Assembly (NCBI GenBank): GCA_022829145.1
Contig: CM040746.1
Span: forward strand, 3,814,731-3,878,730
Direction of reading: 5' to 3'
DNA length: 64,000 bases
Source of the DNA: Albula goreensis
Lineage: Eukaryota > Chordata > Actinopteri > Albuliformes > Albulidae
Every line of letters begins with the position of its first letter. The stretch's first letter is position 1. Of the stretch, positions 22,711 to 33,893 are shown piece by piece. The position numbers and the translations under genes are program-made. The notes under the pieces are model-generated. The model ran no database searches, was not told the origin of the DNA, and saw only the letters and a list, made by a program, of their open reading frames with translations.

Positions 22711-23020
22711 TACAGTGGGGTCCAAAAGTCTGAGACCACACTGAACTTTTTTTTTTTTGAAACAAACTTTTTTCATGTAAACCTGGAAATAATCAGAAAG
22801 TTTTAAGATTTTGAAACAAATAAATTTAAGACTTTTAAAATGAAGAAGAAATATTTGGAGATTCTGCACAATGTCTTGGTCGGATATAAGCAGATGTGTG
22901 ACACTGACCCGGTCAACCCCTTTGTAGAAAATGTCAGACCCCATCAAACATTTATTGGGGTACTTAAAAGCCAAGAAAGTTGTCCGAAAACATTGTGGAG
23001 GAGTTTCAACAAGCTTATTC
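22711..23020 (-). mobile_element. GGGGTCCAAAAG-ended MITE, truncated copy A
   Basis: Starts with TA then CAGTGGGGTCCAAAAGTCTG and continues AGACCAC. The interior shares TTTCATGTAAACCTGGAAAT and GACACTGACCCGGTCAACCC with the copies at 27.95 and 30.2 kb, in opposite orientation to copy C. The opposite terminus is not found, so it is truncated. The TA flank and terminus suggest a Tc1/mariner-derived non-autonomous element (inference). Confidence 0.7.
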
Positions 23021-24721
23021 TTGTATGATTAAAAATTGAATACATTTTTGCACCTTGCACCTAAAATTGTGTGTCACTGTAAGTCTGTTTTTGAGAAAAT
23101 GACACATATTACCTTAAATGATGTCATGGAGGAAAAGAGGAAACAGCAGCAGTGGAGGAAGAAGAATCATAGCGGCGTGGACATGAGGAAGAGCACGGAG
23201 AGAGGGGGAGGGAGGCACGGGGGGATAGAATAACTACGAGACTAAGGACAAGAACAATGGAGAACGTTCCGGAAAAGCTAATCGGATGCAAACTAATGTT
23301 ACCTCGGTCTTTGAGCATGTTGTACCAGACAAGTTCTGTGAAAGTCACAGAAAAAAAACACTGTAGGCATGTCACATGCAAAATCACTGCCAGTATCTGC
23401 TGATCGTTATCATTTAGTCATAAACATCATGGGGGCTGGAATCAAATGCATTTTATTGCTTTCTGAATGAAATTCTTGAAATTGCGTATTTGTGGAATTT
23501 TGCTGACATTAGTGATGAAATTAACATGAATTACCATCCATAAATCAGATTTTTTTTTATTGAAATATTCTTCCCAGTCATTTTCTGTGACTCTGTGTCT
23601 AGGTGTGGGGACTGTTAGCTGCGCTATAAATGGTCTTTCATGGCAACTTCCCTTTTTGCTAATCCTGTAACAGGTGATTGTGGGTAATTTCAGCTAAATG
23701 AGCTTAAATCAATCTGCTTTCAGCGAGCATTCTGCTCATAAGACAAGGGACTTACACAGCAGCACAGAAGCAAGTCTTTCTCAAGGGGGACTAGACATAC
23801 GCACACAGTCACAGTGGCAATGTCACAATGACAAGTAAAGCATCGCTCTCGAGTGTCCCGCTTGACGTGTTTGACATGCATGGGCATGGGTCTCACCTGT
23901 GATGTCACATGAGTCACATGGGTGTCAGTCCCACCCACTGTGGACCCCTCCCTTCCTTCAACTATTCTGCATGGGAAACACCATGAGCGTCATGTCCAAC
24001 TGAGCGTCGGCCCCAAAATATATGTCACATTATTTGGCTCACCGCAGATTTTTAATTAAATGTCAAAAGTTAGTTAAACGTGTGCCAAAGTTTGTTTTAA
24101 ATGACTAGAGAAAACAGGCAGAACTTCAATTTCCATTACCACAAAATGACTTCCATAAACAGTGGAGCGACTTCCTCTCCCTGCTGTTCAATGACAATTC
24201 AAAAATAATTTTGTCTTCGTACAATAGTGATTAAACTAAGAAATCAAGCAAGAGATTGCGTGTTTATCCACACAAGCTAGCTGGCTGTCGTTTAGTGGAA
24301 AATTCGTTTCAAAAAGGACTCTTTGGATTATTTGTGCGATGAATTCACAGTGAAATGCAATTTGTTCATGTCTGAGTTCAAATGGTACACATTCTTATAT
24401 CCATGTGAAACTTTTTTTTTTATTTTCCACCAGGTCTCATAGGCACTTATGCATTTTCATGGTTGAAAAAAATGCAGCACAATGTCAGTTCATATGTAGC
24501 ATAACCCTTTTGCGTAATTTTTTTCTATCATGATATCACAAGTTCTTTTACATATATTATAATAGTTTGTAAAGTTTTTATCGAGCTTGATTTACCTCTT
24601 TTTCAAGGGAGAGCTGACGTACCCACAGTGTTGCAATTATGAGACGAACAATCGTATTAATGTCGGTGATCATTAATGATTAGATGTATTAGAATTTCTG
24701 TTCTAGGCCGACTAGCAGTTT
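23021..24721. other. Intergenic sequence
   Basis: No gene or named element recognised. Short purine-rich GGAGGAAGAAG-type runs occur near 23130-23230. Confidence 0.5.
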
Positions 24722-24905
24722 CAATGAGGAGAAGGGTATTTATTCTGTGGGGACTTTATCATTGTACTTTTTTTTTTTTTTTTACTTAAGGCACTGCCAC
24801 CACCAAAGCTTCTAGTGGAGAAAGTCAGGGTCAGAATTAAAGTGGTTCAGAACAGCAGCAGTGATGTCATACATGAGGCGGAGTCCTGCTCTGCTCCAGC
24901 TCCTG
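24722..24905. repeat. Unclassified dispersed element, copy 2
   Basis: Same orientation as the 21.7-22.1 kb element. Shared blocks are a TTCTGTG..GACTTTAT start, ACTTAAGGCACTGC, AGTCAGGGTC and GTGATGTCATA then GAGG(C/T)GGAGTCCT. About 95 bp present in copy 1 is missing here. Confidence 0.55.
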
Positions 24906-25609
24906 CTTAATCTTTGCGCAGAGGGAGCGTTCCATTGGTCGGTTACCTCTGGTTGGTTTTGGACAAATTTGATCAGTCTCATGAACGTTGATGCGCATTC
25001 TGTGTGATGACCCCTCCTCCATGGTTTCTACTAACGGATTCCACTCAAAGCCTGGCACAAGTCAAGACTGCCTGCCTTCTGCCCCATCCCAAATAAGCCA
25101 TCAAAAACACCACTGCATGCAGACAAAATTTTGTGTTTTTCAGACCTTAGAAAATCCATTCCAGACATATTGGAAACCTTTGATTAGTTCAGTTGTTTTT
25201 CTGGCTTCAAAATAAATCGCAGTAAGACCGCTCTCCTACTGCAAATTCGTGAGCCAAAAGAGACATTTAGCTCACATTCTGGTACAGAATAGAATCCAAT
25301 GGGGTATTGATGTTGAAACCTATCACTATGAGATTGTTAAAAATAAGAATGAAAAAAAACATTCCTTGCCAGAAATCAAAAAAACATTTCAATAGACGTT
25401 CTGCCCTGCCAACATCTTTGCAGGCAAGAATTCCATCCATTCAGATTATATACCCCTAATTCATTTTCTAGTGCATTCCACTTCGTGTTTGGTCTAGACT
25501 GGACGGTCTCATTTAATCGTAGATGTGGAACAAACAAACCTCAGTAAACTGTGAAGTTCTCTGTAGGCTTTACACTCTTAAACTTTGAGCCATATCACAA
25601 AGACTTCCT
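24906..25609. other. Intergenic sequence
   Basis: No supported gene or named repeat seen. Confidence 0.45.
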
Positions 25610-26090
25610 GTCAGGGTTCAGGATGGACTCGGGCACAGACAGGGCTGAAATAAACCGAAGTTTATTAAAGCCAAAACCAAAAACATAGTCAGAAAGCAGG
25701 CACAGGTCAAACCAGGCAGACACAGCAATCAGGGTGAAATCAGGATCCAAAAAAAATCAGTAAAACAGGCAAAAATCAGAACAGGAAAAGGCCTGTAGCA
25801 TAACTGGGAACAAAGTAACAGAGAGACTAACTCTCAACAAACAAAGACACACCAGGGATATAAATTCAACAGTTAATGAGGTAAAACAGGGAACAGGTGA
25901 GCTGATTGGCAGGTGAAACAGATCAGACAATCAGACACTAACAATGAATCAATGAAACAATCAAACGGTAACAAGGGGGCGGGACAAAGACATGAGGGAA
26001 ACAAACAAACACATGGCACAGAGATGGGGTAAAACAAGGAAACACAAATTGAAAAAAAACTAAAACAGAACTACGCCACAGGTTTACTGA
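25610..26090. repeat. Dispersed repeat of CAGGGTTCAGGATGGACTCG type
   Basis: Composition is typical of a repeat common in fish genomes: a TGTCAGGGTTC start, GTTTATTAAAGCCAAAACCA, many AAACAGGCA/AAATCAG blocks, and an end rich in ACAGGTGAGCTGATTG and AACAAGGGGGCGGGAC. It has no coding capacity. It is probably a non-autonomous retroelement or LTR-like sequence; the family is not determined. Confidence 0.5.
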
Positions 26091-26199
26091 CGCTTCCACT
26101 TAACATACATTAGAGGGTCTTAGGTCTGAGTCTCCAAAAACACATCTTTGAATCTGGTCCAATTATTACTGATAATATATTTTATTTTGGGTGAGCGGA

Positions 26200-26760
26200 A
26201 AAATATTTTTGACTCCAAGGTTTTTCTAAGCTTTCAAGCTTTGTGCTCAGGTTATGACAACAATAAACATTCTTTTTTTAAATTTACATTAGAATTTAAG
26301 GCCAGTGGGATTCAATGGGGCAGAGGGTTCGATAAACATCCCATCATTAGCCGGATGACCAATATCTTCTTCCAGAGTTATGATGTCTTTCATGTATTCA
26401 AAAGTATTACAAGCAGCAAATAAATTGTCCATTGTCAAACTGTGGGATGAGACTTTTAACTTCTCTGACTACAGTTTGGGACTCAGCTGATTGGAATGTA
26501 GTATGGGATAATATTTTTAGATCATAACAAAAAAGTTGAATAATCAGACGATTAATTTTAATGCCTATCATAGGACATACTGGACTCTCCCCAGAAGGTA
26601 CCATGCCCAGCCCTTACTGCATTCTGTGCCCTCAGCAAATTGGTACTTTAGTCAAATGAGATGGGAATGTGAAAAGGTACATGAATTCTGGGGCAAGATA
26701 TCCACTATCTTGTTAGATGTGATTGGACAAGATATACCTCTGATCCCAGAGTAGAATTGG
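26200..26760 (+). mobile_element. L1-type LINE fragment, reverse-transcriptase C-terminal region
   Basis: The frame at 26536-26754 reads INFNAYHRTYWTLPRRYHAQ, then MRWECEKVHEFWGKISTIL and GQDIPLIPE. This fits the zinc-knuckle-like C-terminal segment of fish L1 ORF2 (pattern AYHRTYWTP, then WEC..V..FW..I, then IP..P). The usual cysteine motif between these parts is degraded and the preceding coding sequence contains stops. Dead copy. Confidence 0.7.
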
Positions 26761-26795
26761 TAAACAATGACCATCTGAAAATCTAAATATGGCCC

Positions 26796-26868
26796 TGATC
26801 TGGGATCAGTTTAGACTTTCAGCTCATAATGTGTAGTATATAGCCAGGGGATAGCTGACCCCAGATCA
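26796..26868. mobile_element. Short inverted-repeat element (TGATCTGGGATCAG type), copy 1
   Basis: TGATCTGGGATCAG at 26796-26809 and CTGACCCCAGATCA at 26855-26868 are near-perfect reverse complements bounding 73 bp. A second copy is at 33822-33893. Confidence 0.6.
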
Positions 26869-26968
26869 GACGCTTCAAAAATATGGCTATGATGTCCTTT
26901 TGCTATGAGTTAAGGAGTTAAGGACGGGTAAAGCCATTGTACCCTTAATGCAAAGATAGTTCACCTGA

Positions 26969-26969
<1 letters not shown>

Positions 26970-26999
<30 letters not shown>
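26970..26999. repeat. (TG)n microsatellite
   Basis: Fifteen uninterrupted TG units. Confidence 0.95.
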
Positions 27000-27002
<3 letters not shown>

Positions 27003-27666
27003 GCAGTAGGAATACTGCTTTAGGGAAGAACATCCAAGTGTTCTGTTATGTAGTTCTATTTGTGTCCACAAAAGAGTAGAACTTGCTTTTACTTCCTCAA
27101 TATTTAATCACTTCACAAAAGTGCTCAGGCATATTTTTGTGTTTTATTTAGCATGTCATTGGATGTAGGCCAGAGTTTAGGTTTTTTTTTTTGTTCTTCA
27201 CAGGGAGGAAATGTTTTCATTCATATGTGAGATGGGCTTCACCCCAGGCGCTGGTTCTAAATCGGGTGTGAATGAGCGCAGACACACCCCCATCCCTCGC
27301 TTTTCCTCACGCACGGCCCAGAGAGGAACTGTAAGGATGAGTCACATGGGGGGGGCCACGGTTTGGTCACATCTGTCATGTATCGTGTAGCGGGTGAAGC
27401 AGGCGCTGTCACTGCCTGGGGCATTACTGTCCCCCCTATTCCCATCTGTGTGTCACTTTGTAGCGACTACCATTAGCCGTGCGTGTTTTCAGTAACTTAC
27501 CCACTTCTGTACTGTGAATATGGACACTCTGGTTTGAGATCTGTTTTTTTTTTTAGGTACACTTGTTTCTGATGGAGGGAGGGAATCTGTGACTGACCTT
27601 GCTTCCTTTGAAGAAAAAAAAACGTTTTTGAGTGCAGTGTGTTTGAAACAATATTCTAACAACATA
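27000..27666. other. Intergenic sequence
   Basis: A GC-richer block at about 27240-27470. The minus-strand 62-residue frame there has no family signature. Confidence 0.45.
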
Positions 27667-27745
27667 CAGTGGGGTCCAAAAGTCTGAGACCACTAGTGGA
27701 AGAGCTTATATTTTGCATTCTTTTACTATTGATAGACAGAATAGA
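27667..27745 (+). mobile_element. GGGGTCCAAAAG-ended MITE, solo end (copy B)
   Basis: TA-flanked CAGTGGGGTCCAAAAGTCTG then AGACCACTAGTGGAAGAGCT and TTGCATTC. Only about 75 bp of the element end is recognisable. Another end in the same orientation follows 286 bp later. Confidence 0.7.
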
Positions 27746-27952
27746 TCAGGACCCCCTATAGACTAATCTAGTAAAGGAGAAAATTAACAACAACAACCTA
27801 GATTAAAAACAAATTACAGTTAAAAACAAGTGCAGATAAGATTATTATCTTGACAAATTTGTAGCCATGCTGAAACTGTGCCTTGTATAAAATATGATAC
27901 AGTTTCAATTCATTTATGTTTGGCCATGCAATGTAGCCTGAATATGTCGTTA

Positions 27953-28543
27953 TAGTGGGGTCCAAAAGTCTGAGACCACTAGCGGAAGAGCTTCTATTTT
28001 GCATTATTTCATAATTTAATACATTTTTCATATTACATATGATATTAACAATTTCAGTGTTGGTTGAATTAATTTAACTAGAATTTAAACAAAGTGCTCA
28101 ACTAACTATAAACAATGTAAGTGTCAAGGTTGTATCTTTGAAAAATGTACATGAATTTCCAGAATGTCTTAATTTTCAGTATGACCACCCTTTTGCTTTA
28201 ATGACAGGGTGCACTGGAGCTGGCATGGACTCCACAAGCTTGAGCAAAATCTGATGATAGATGGTATCACATGGTCTTTAAACGCACAAAACTTTCTTGG
28301 CCTTTAAGTTCCCCAATAAATGTTTGATGGGGTCTGACATTTTCTACAAAGGGATTGACAGGGTCAGTGTCACACATGCTTAAATTTGACCAAGACATTG
28401 TGCAGAATCTTCAAATATTTCTTCTTCATTTTAAATAACTTTTATTTGTTTCAAAGCCCTAAAATTTTGATTATTTCCAGGTTTACATGAAAAATGTTTA
28501 AAAAAAATTGTAAATGTGGTCATAGGCTTTTGGACCCCACAAT
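27953..28543 (+). mobile_element. GGGGTCCAAAAG-ended MITE, near full-length (copy C)
   Basis: The left end GTGGGGTCCAAAAGTCTGAG lies near 27956. The right end reads GTGGTCATAGGCTTTTGGAC then CCCAC and is its inverted, diverged partner (ends near 28543). About 590 bp. The interior has CACCCTTTTGCTTTAATGAC, GGCATGGACTCCACAAGCTT and CCAGGTTTACATGAAAAATG, matching copies A and D in reverse. No transposase frame. Confidence 0.8.
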
Positions 28544-30214
28544 GTGTTTTTTCTTGAAAAAAAAATGTGTGCAGACTATTATCTTTTTTTTCAATTGCTC
28601 TGTGTTGGATTGTGCCGCTCTGGGGATCGCTGAAAAAGCCTGCACAGACCTTTGTATTTGAGACCCATGTTTATTTTGCTAAGAGGATGGTATAAAATGA
28701 AACATTTTTTTCCAGCTGGACTGAACTATTTGCACGTGCACAGATCTTCCGTTCCACATGCTGACCAGCCTTTGCTATTTTTCAGATTGCAGATTTGATC
28801 ATATCGCACCATCAGAGGAACCTCACGCTCATAAATCATAACTCTGCTCAGCTGAGGAATCTGCAGCTGCAGCCACCCAGTCAGCCAGTGGAGGTCACTA
28901 AAGAGCAACAATATTCATGAGTTTAAGTCACTTGACCACTGTTTTACCCCAAATCTGTGCCTTATTGATGTGGAGCTCAATCTACAGCCAGTACTAATGA
29001 TGCTTGGGCTAAAAATCCTCCTTGCAGGTAGATGCGCAAATGGAAGCTGAAGAGGCAGGCACACAGCGCTGGAGTGAAACTGCTGTGAAACGGGAATGAG
29101 ATTCTCAGGAATATGTGGCAATTTGCATTACCCGGGACCAACATTATAGTGTTTGAGTCCGGAAAGTGGCAGTGCTATAATATGGAACAAATGTGTCAGG
29201 TTGGTACAATCAGGTGTTATCTTCAAAATGTCATATAAACTGTTTTCCCTCTCCCTACCCCCACCCCCACCTCCACCCCAAGCCCACTGATGTCCAGTGT
29301 ATTATTGCTCCTTCATGGCTTTACCTTGGCTTTACCTGAGATTACTATGTCACCTGGATTTACCTGAGCTCTATCAGCCCACCTGGCTGCCCCAGCCCTC
29401 TCGGTGATCCTTTCCAATCTCCAACTGCGCTTTGACATTTTCTGTCATTTGCTGTTGGACAATCCTTTTATTAGCTTTTTGTCTGTGTTCTTTAAAAGAG
29501 ACCTTAAATTGCATGTCTTCTCCATCCTGTTTTGCTCTTGGGTGTTCTCTCATGATGGTTTTCCCCCCATTCTGTTGCACGCTTCTGTTTTGTGCTAGCC
29601 TGGCTCTGTATTTTTAACAGAATATATTTAGCATTTTATGAAAGTGTATGTTTTACTGCTTCCCCACTGTTAACCTGCACATTGCATTTCCTACATTTGT
29701 GTTATCTCCTTTTCCTTCTGTTTCTTCTCCCTGTGTTTTTATTACATTTTCTCATTTTCTTATTTCACTTTGCTCTGAAAGCTCCTGATGTCGACCATTA
29801 TTATTGATTTATTTGATTAACTGCAAGTCTTGTGTTCGCTACAATGTGATAACAATTGAGAGAAATGGGGAAATCTGGAGAAAAACACAGTGTATTAATT
29901 ATTGTAAATAGTTCACACATTAAATAATTAGTGAATATAACCATGTAGTTACTGCGTGTCTCCCGGTGACTTCACAGTTGTAGCAAACATTATTTGCGGA
30001 AGGTTTAATGTTGTGTGAATAAAAGCCTTTCTTTCCCTGCTGTTTAACAGCACGATAGCAGCTGCTCCATTCACCAGTTGCAGCAATGCCGCACACACTT
30101 CTACCCTTCTATGACATTCTGGTGAGGTCCATGCCATGTGTTTTAATGGTGGTCTGCATGAGTGTGTCCATATGTCTGTCATTGTTTGGGTACACACACA
30201 CACACACACACATA
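28544..30214. other. Intergenic sequence with CA tract
   Basis: No gene seen. A (CA)n tract at 30191-30212 abuts the next MITE copy. Confidence 0.5.
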
Positions 30215-30766
30215 CAGTAGGGTCCAAAAGTCTGAGACCACATTGATTTTTTTTTTTTTTTTTTTTTTTTTCGCGAATTTGTTTTCATGTAAACCTGGAA
30301 CATGAACAAAAAAAATAAAGTTTTAGGATTTTGAAACATTTTAAACAATGGAATGTTGTGACATTTCAAATGATGAAGAAATATTCAAGAGCTCTAGGTC
30401 ACATTTAGCCATGTATGTGACACTGACCATGTTAACTCCTTTGTAAAAACGGTCAAACTTCATTAAACGTTTATGGAGGCACTTAAAGGCCAAGGAAGTT
30501 TTAGGCACTTGTGGAACCTGGGATAACATGGATCATCGGATTTTGCACAAACTTGTGGAGTCCATGTCATCTCCAGTGCACGCTGTCCTTAATGCAAAAG
30601 GGGGACATACCAAAAACGAAAACGTTCTGAAATGCATGTACACTTTTCAAAGAATCAACTTTTCCCTCAAGTTGTTAACAAAATTTGTAAAAGAAAATGT
30701 TGTGTTAAATTATAAAATAATGCAAAATAGAAGCACTTCCATTAGACATTTGGCCCCAATTCTATG
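30215..30766 (-). mobile_element. GGGGTCCAAAAG-ended MITE (copy D)
   Basis: Begins CAGTAGGGTCCAAAAGTCTG. Ends near 30766 with a degraded opposite terminus (TGCAAAATAGAAGCACTTCC then ATTTGGCCCC). The orientation is opposite to copy C. It contains a 25-bp T run at 30247-30271. The 134-residue plus-strand frame from 30528 runs out of this element into TG repeats and is not a gene. Confidence 0.75.
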
Positions 30767-30774
30767 TATGCATA

Positions 30775-31095
30775 TGAATGCTTGTGTGTCTGTGCTTGCA
30801 TGCATGTGCATGGGTGTGTGTATGTGCCTATGTATAGATGCATTACATTTGAGTGCATGTGTGTGTTTGCACATGCTAGCATATGTACAGGCTTGTGTGT
30901 GTGCATACAAGTGTGCTGATTTGCGTGAATGAGTGTGCATGCATACTTAAAAATGTGTCTGTGTGTACGTGTGCGAATGTGTGTATGCGCATGCGTGTGT
31001 GTGCATGTGCACATGTGTGAATGTGAGTACATGCATATGTGTGTGTGTGAGTGTGTGTTTGTGTACTTGCGTGAATGTGTTTACATGCTTGTGTA
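30775..31095. repeat. Imperfect (TG)n-rich low-complexity tract
   Basis: About 320 bp of TG-rich sequence broken by CA, CT and GA. It produces long His/Thr/Cys/Val-rich false ORFs on both strands. Confidence 0.9.
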
Positions 31096-33821
31096 TATTC
31101 ATTAAAGCAGAACCTGCTCAAACCTTCACCTTCAGTTCTGCCCTCTCACCTGCAGCATCACACTAAGGTTCACACTCAGCCGAAGAGCACACTTTTCCTC
31201 CGACATCACATGCACACAAGCACGTACATACTCACACACAATATGCCCTCTCGCTTTTAACCTTTCTCCAAAACATCAGAAGCCTTAGCCAAATATGTAC
31301 TCATTTATTTTCTTTATGATACTCTGACATCAATAGTTAATCTGGAATAACGTTCCCATGAAATATGAATGTAAATTCTCTTTAATTCGTCCCCGTTGGA
31401 GGAGGTTGCAAAAGTCTGGTACATCAAATCAACTGTGGGTGCTGAATCCCAGCTTTAAACAGAAATTTAAAAAACACGGACAGCACACCAAAAGTATCAG
31501 TTCGTCTTTATTTGATCTTTTCAAACTTTTGCGTGAGCTCCGTCCATATTCATGCAAACAAACAGACGTAGACATCTATTATGAAACAGTGCATGAGAAA
31601 GGTCATGATTAGAAACCGCGATGCAAAAAAAAAAAAAAAAAAAAACGGAAGGCGGATCTGTGGCCGAAGCGAGTTTATCAGGAGGATCTCTTATCTAACA
31701 GGCTATGCACTAGGACAACAAGGACTCCAGCGCTTCGATCCGGAAAAATCCTCACATTCCGCCCCCACTCTGAACCCTGCGCACAGCCTGTGTCCGATTA
31801 TTTCCATATGAAATGTAACGTATAATACCAGGACTGTGTACCCCGACCATGTGGGTCCATTAGACTTGTTAGGTCATGACTGGCATTACCGATAAGGTTA
31901 TAGGAGCTGCATGGAGAGGCAGAGTTCTTGCACAAACAAAAAAAATCGACATTTTGGGATGTAGCATCAAGCTAACAGGTTACTTTCATAGATTGTGCAT
32001 GTTATGAGCACAATACATTTTTACAGACTCATATTTTTTGAGGCATTTTAGGCCTCAAGCTAAGGTCTCATCTTGAAAAGTAAGAGAGGAGAAAACTGTG
32101 ATATAAAAGCTCACTTCCCAGACTTTGTAAGTAAGTCGATTATACCGCGATTGCGTTTGAACATTCAGTAATGAATGACATCAGTTTGCATTACATCGAG
32201 AAGGAGAAGATGGGGTGGCTCATAGAGTAAAAAGGCCTGTTTGTGGAGCAGCTGCAGGTCGCGCAGCTGGGTGCTGCGGGTTGCACCTGGACGGAGGTCA
32301 TTGGCAAAGAAACAACTGGCTAAGCCTCAATGAGAAATAATAGGAGATACACGGACTCAAATACTCAGTGTCACTATTCTGTTGGCAAGGCTTGTGAACT
32401 GATCGTCTTAGCTTTTTGTTGCTCTGATGACATAAGCAATCAGTGACTGGTGTTGTATCTGCACTGTGGAAAAATGTGGTAGGGTAAAAATGGGGTAAAT
32501 GCAAACAAAAAAATGCAGAAGATGATCATTTCTTTGCTATATGCAGTAAATCTTGTGTAAAAATGGTTTGCTACACGCTACAGATTCAGGCCTTTTTGTC
32601 GTGTCTCCTCAGTTTTACGTTTTGCTCTTAAATGCACCGCGCAGTCACATCTGCTATCTGGTTGTGTAACTCCTCACCGCCACGGAGCTCCGGGCTGCGT
32701 TTTACACCATCCGTTCCTGGACTGCAGATCACATGGTGGTCGGAGTTCACTCGGTGCTGCATTTCTGCGGTCTCTCCATGCATGCCTTCACAGCTGCCTC
32801 CTACAAAAAGGGAAGTATTGACACTGGGCTGATCAGTAAGAAGATTAAAATTCGTTTTGCGTGTTAGAGTCATCCCATTTCACAGGAAGAAGTTAGCGAG
32901 CTGAACAGTACTTTCCGATCACGGCTGATTTAACGTGACTGTCTGGCAGTAAAATTTGACAAGAACAAACCATTTCACCTGGACAGACATAACACCGAGC
33001 TATCCACGCTTTCTTCGACTCATGACTTTTAACGAGTTCTGAACTACACTGCTGGGGTTTGGATTCATGTGGGCCTGTTTTTGGTGGGGAGATGTCATTT
33101 TGTGCGTCCTGCGCCCTCGTGATAATCGATGTGAGCTGCTTTTCCCACGTCAGAGCCGAATCGTTCATCGTTCATGTGATTTATGCAGTGCGTATTGAAA
33201 GACAGTGATAATGGATGCAGTGATAATGCAGGTGTTTTTCCACATGGAGAGCACTGCATGGTGGTGATGGTTGTCTTTGCTTTGTATATATCTACAAACC
33301 CAGGGTCAGAATATTTATAGCATAACCGAGGGCAGTATCTCTGTTCATCTTCTTGTCTTTTTAGCAAAGAAACAGAATCATTTGTTTCAAAAGGACCAAG
33401 AGGAGGTGTGGATCAAAACGACATTTCAGCTTAAGTGAATAACATGTCGGTGACGGCAATAGAGGGCGATCTCATTGGTGTACAAATGACAGCCTCAAAA
33501 AGAACTCATTATCATCTGGTATATGTACACAAGGTAGCCATGCTTGTTTCTTACTCACAGTTTGGCATACATAAATAAATGTGTCAATGTCAGAAGCTAT
33601 TATTTAAAACGCAGAAGGCAGCGGCTCGAGACAGGATGAAGGCACAGTGGGTCTCCCCGGTCCATATGCGTCACACATGCTGTGCAATTTAGGAGACTGG
33701 CTGGAGATCCACCAGGAAGAGAGATTAAGCATCACCTCGGTAATGAGAAGACAGCCTGGTGCTCGAACCATAATGGAGCCCCTGGGTCTGTTTTCTTCAC
33801 ATGTCTCAAAGTGAACCATAC
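31096..33821. other. Intergenic sequence
   Basis: Contains a poly(A) run at about 31625-31645. No supported coding exon. Frames near 32630-32870 and 33095-33370 have no recognised signature. Confidence 0.45.
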
Positions 33822-33893
33822 TGAACCAGGATCAGTTTAGCTGTTTATCTCATAATGGATTAGGTTAGGATATGCACAGGGGAAACCTGATCT
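33822..33893. mobile_element. Short inverted-repeat element (TGATCTGGGATCAG type), copy 2
   Basis: Starts TGAACCAGGATCAGTTTAG, continues ATCTCATAATG and CAGGGGAAACCTGATC. This is the same layout and length as the 26.8-kb copy (ATCAGTTTA, then CTCATAATG, then AGGGG, then GATC), with more decay at the ends. Confidence 0.5.

Noticed and set aside
30528-31166. His/Thr/Cys-rich ORFs on both strands
   Set aside because: Translation of TG/CA low-complexity sequence and a MITE.
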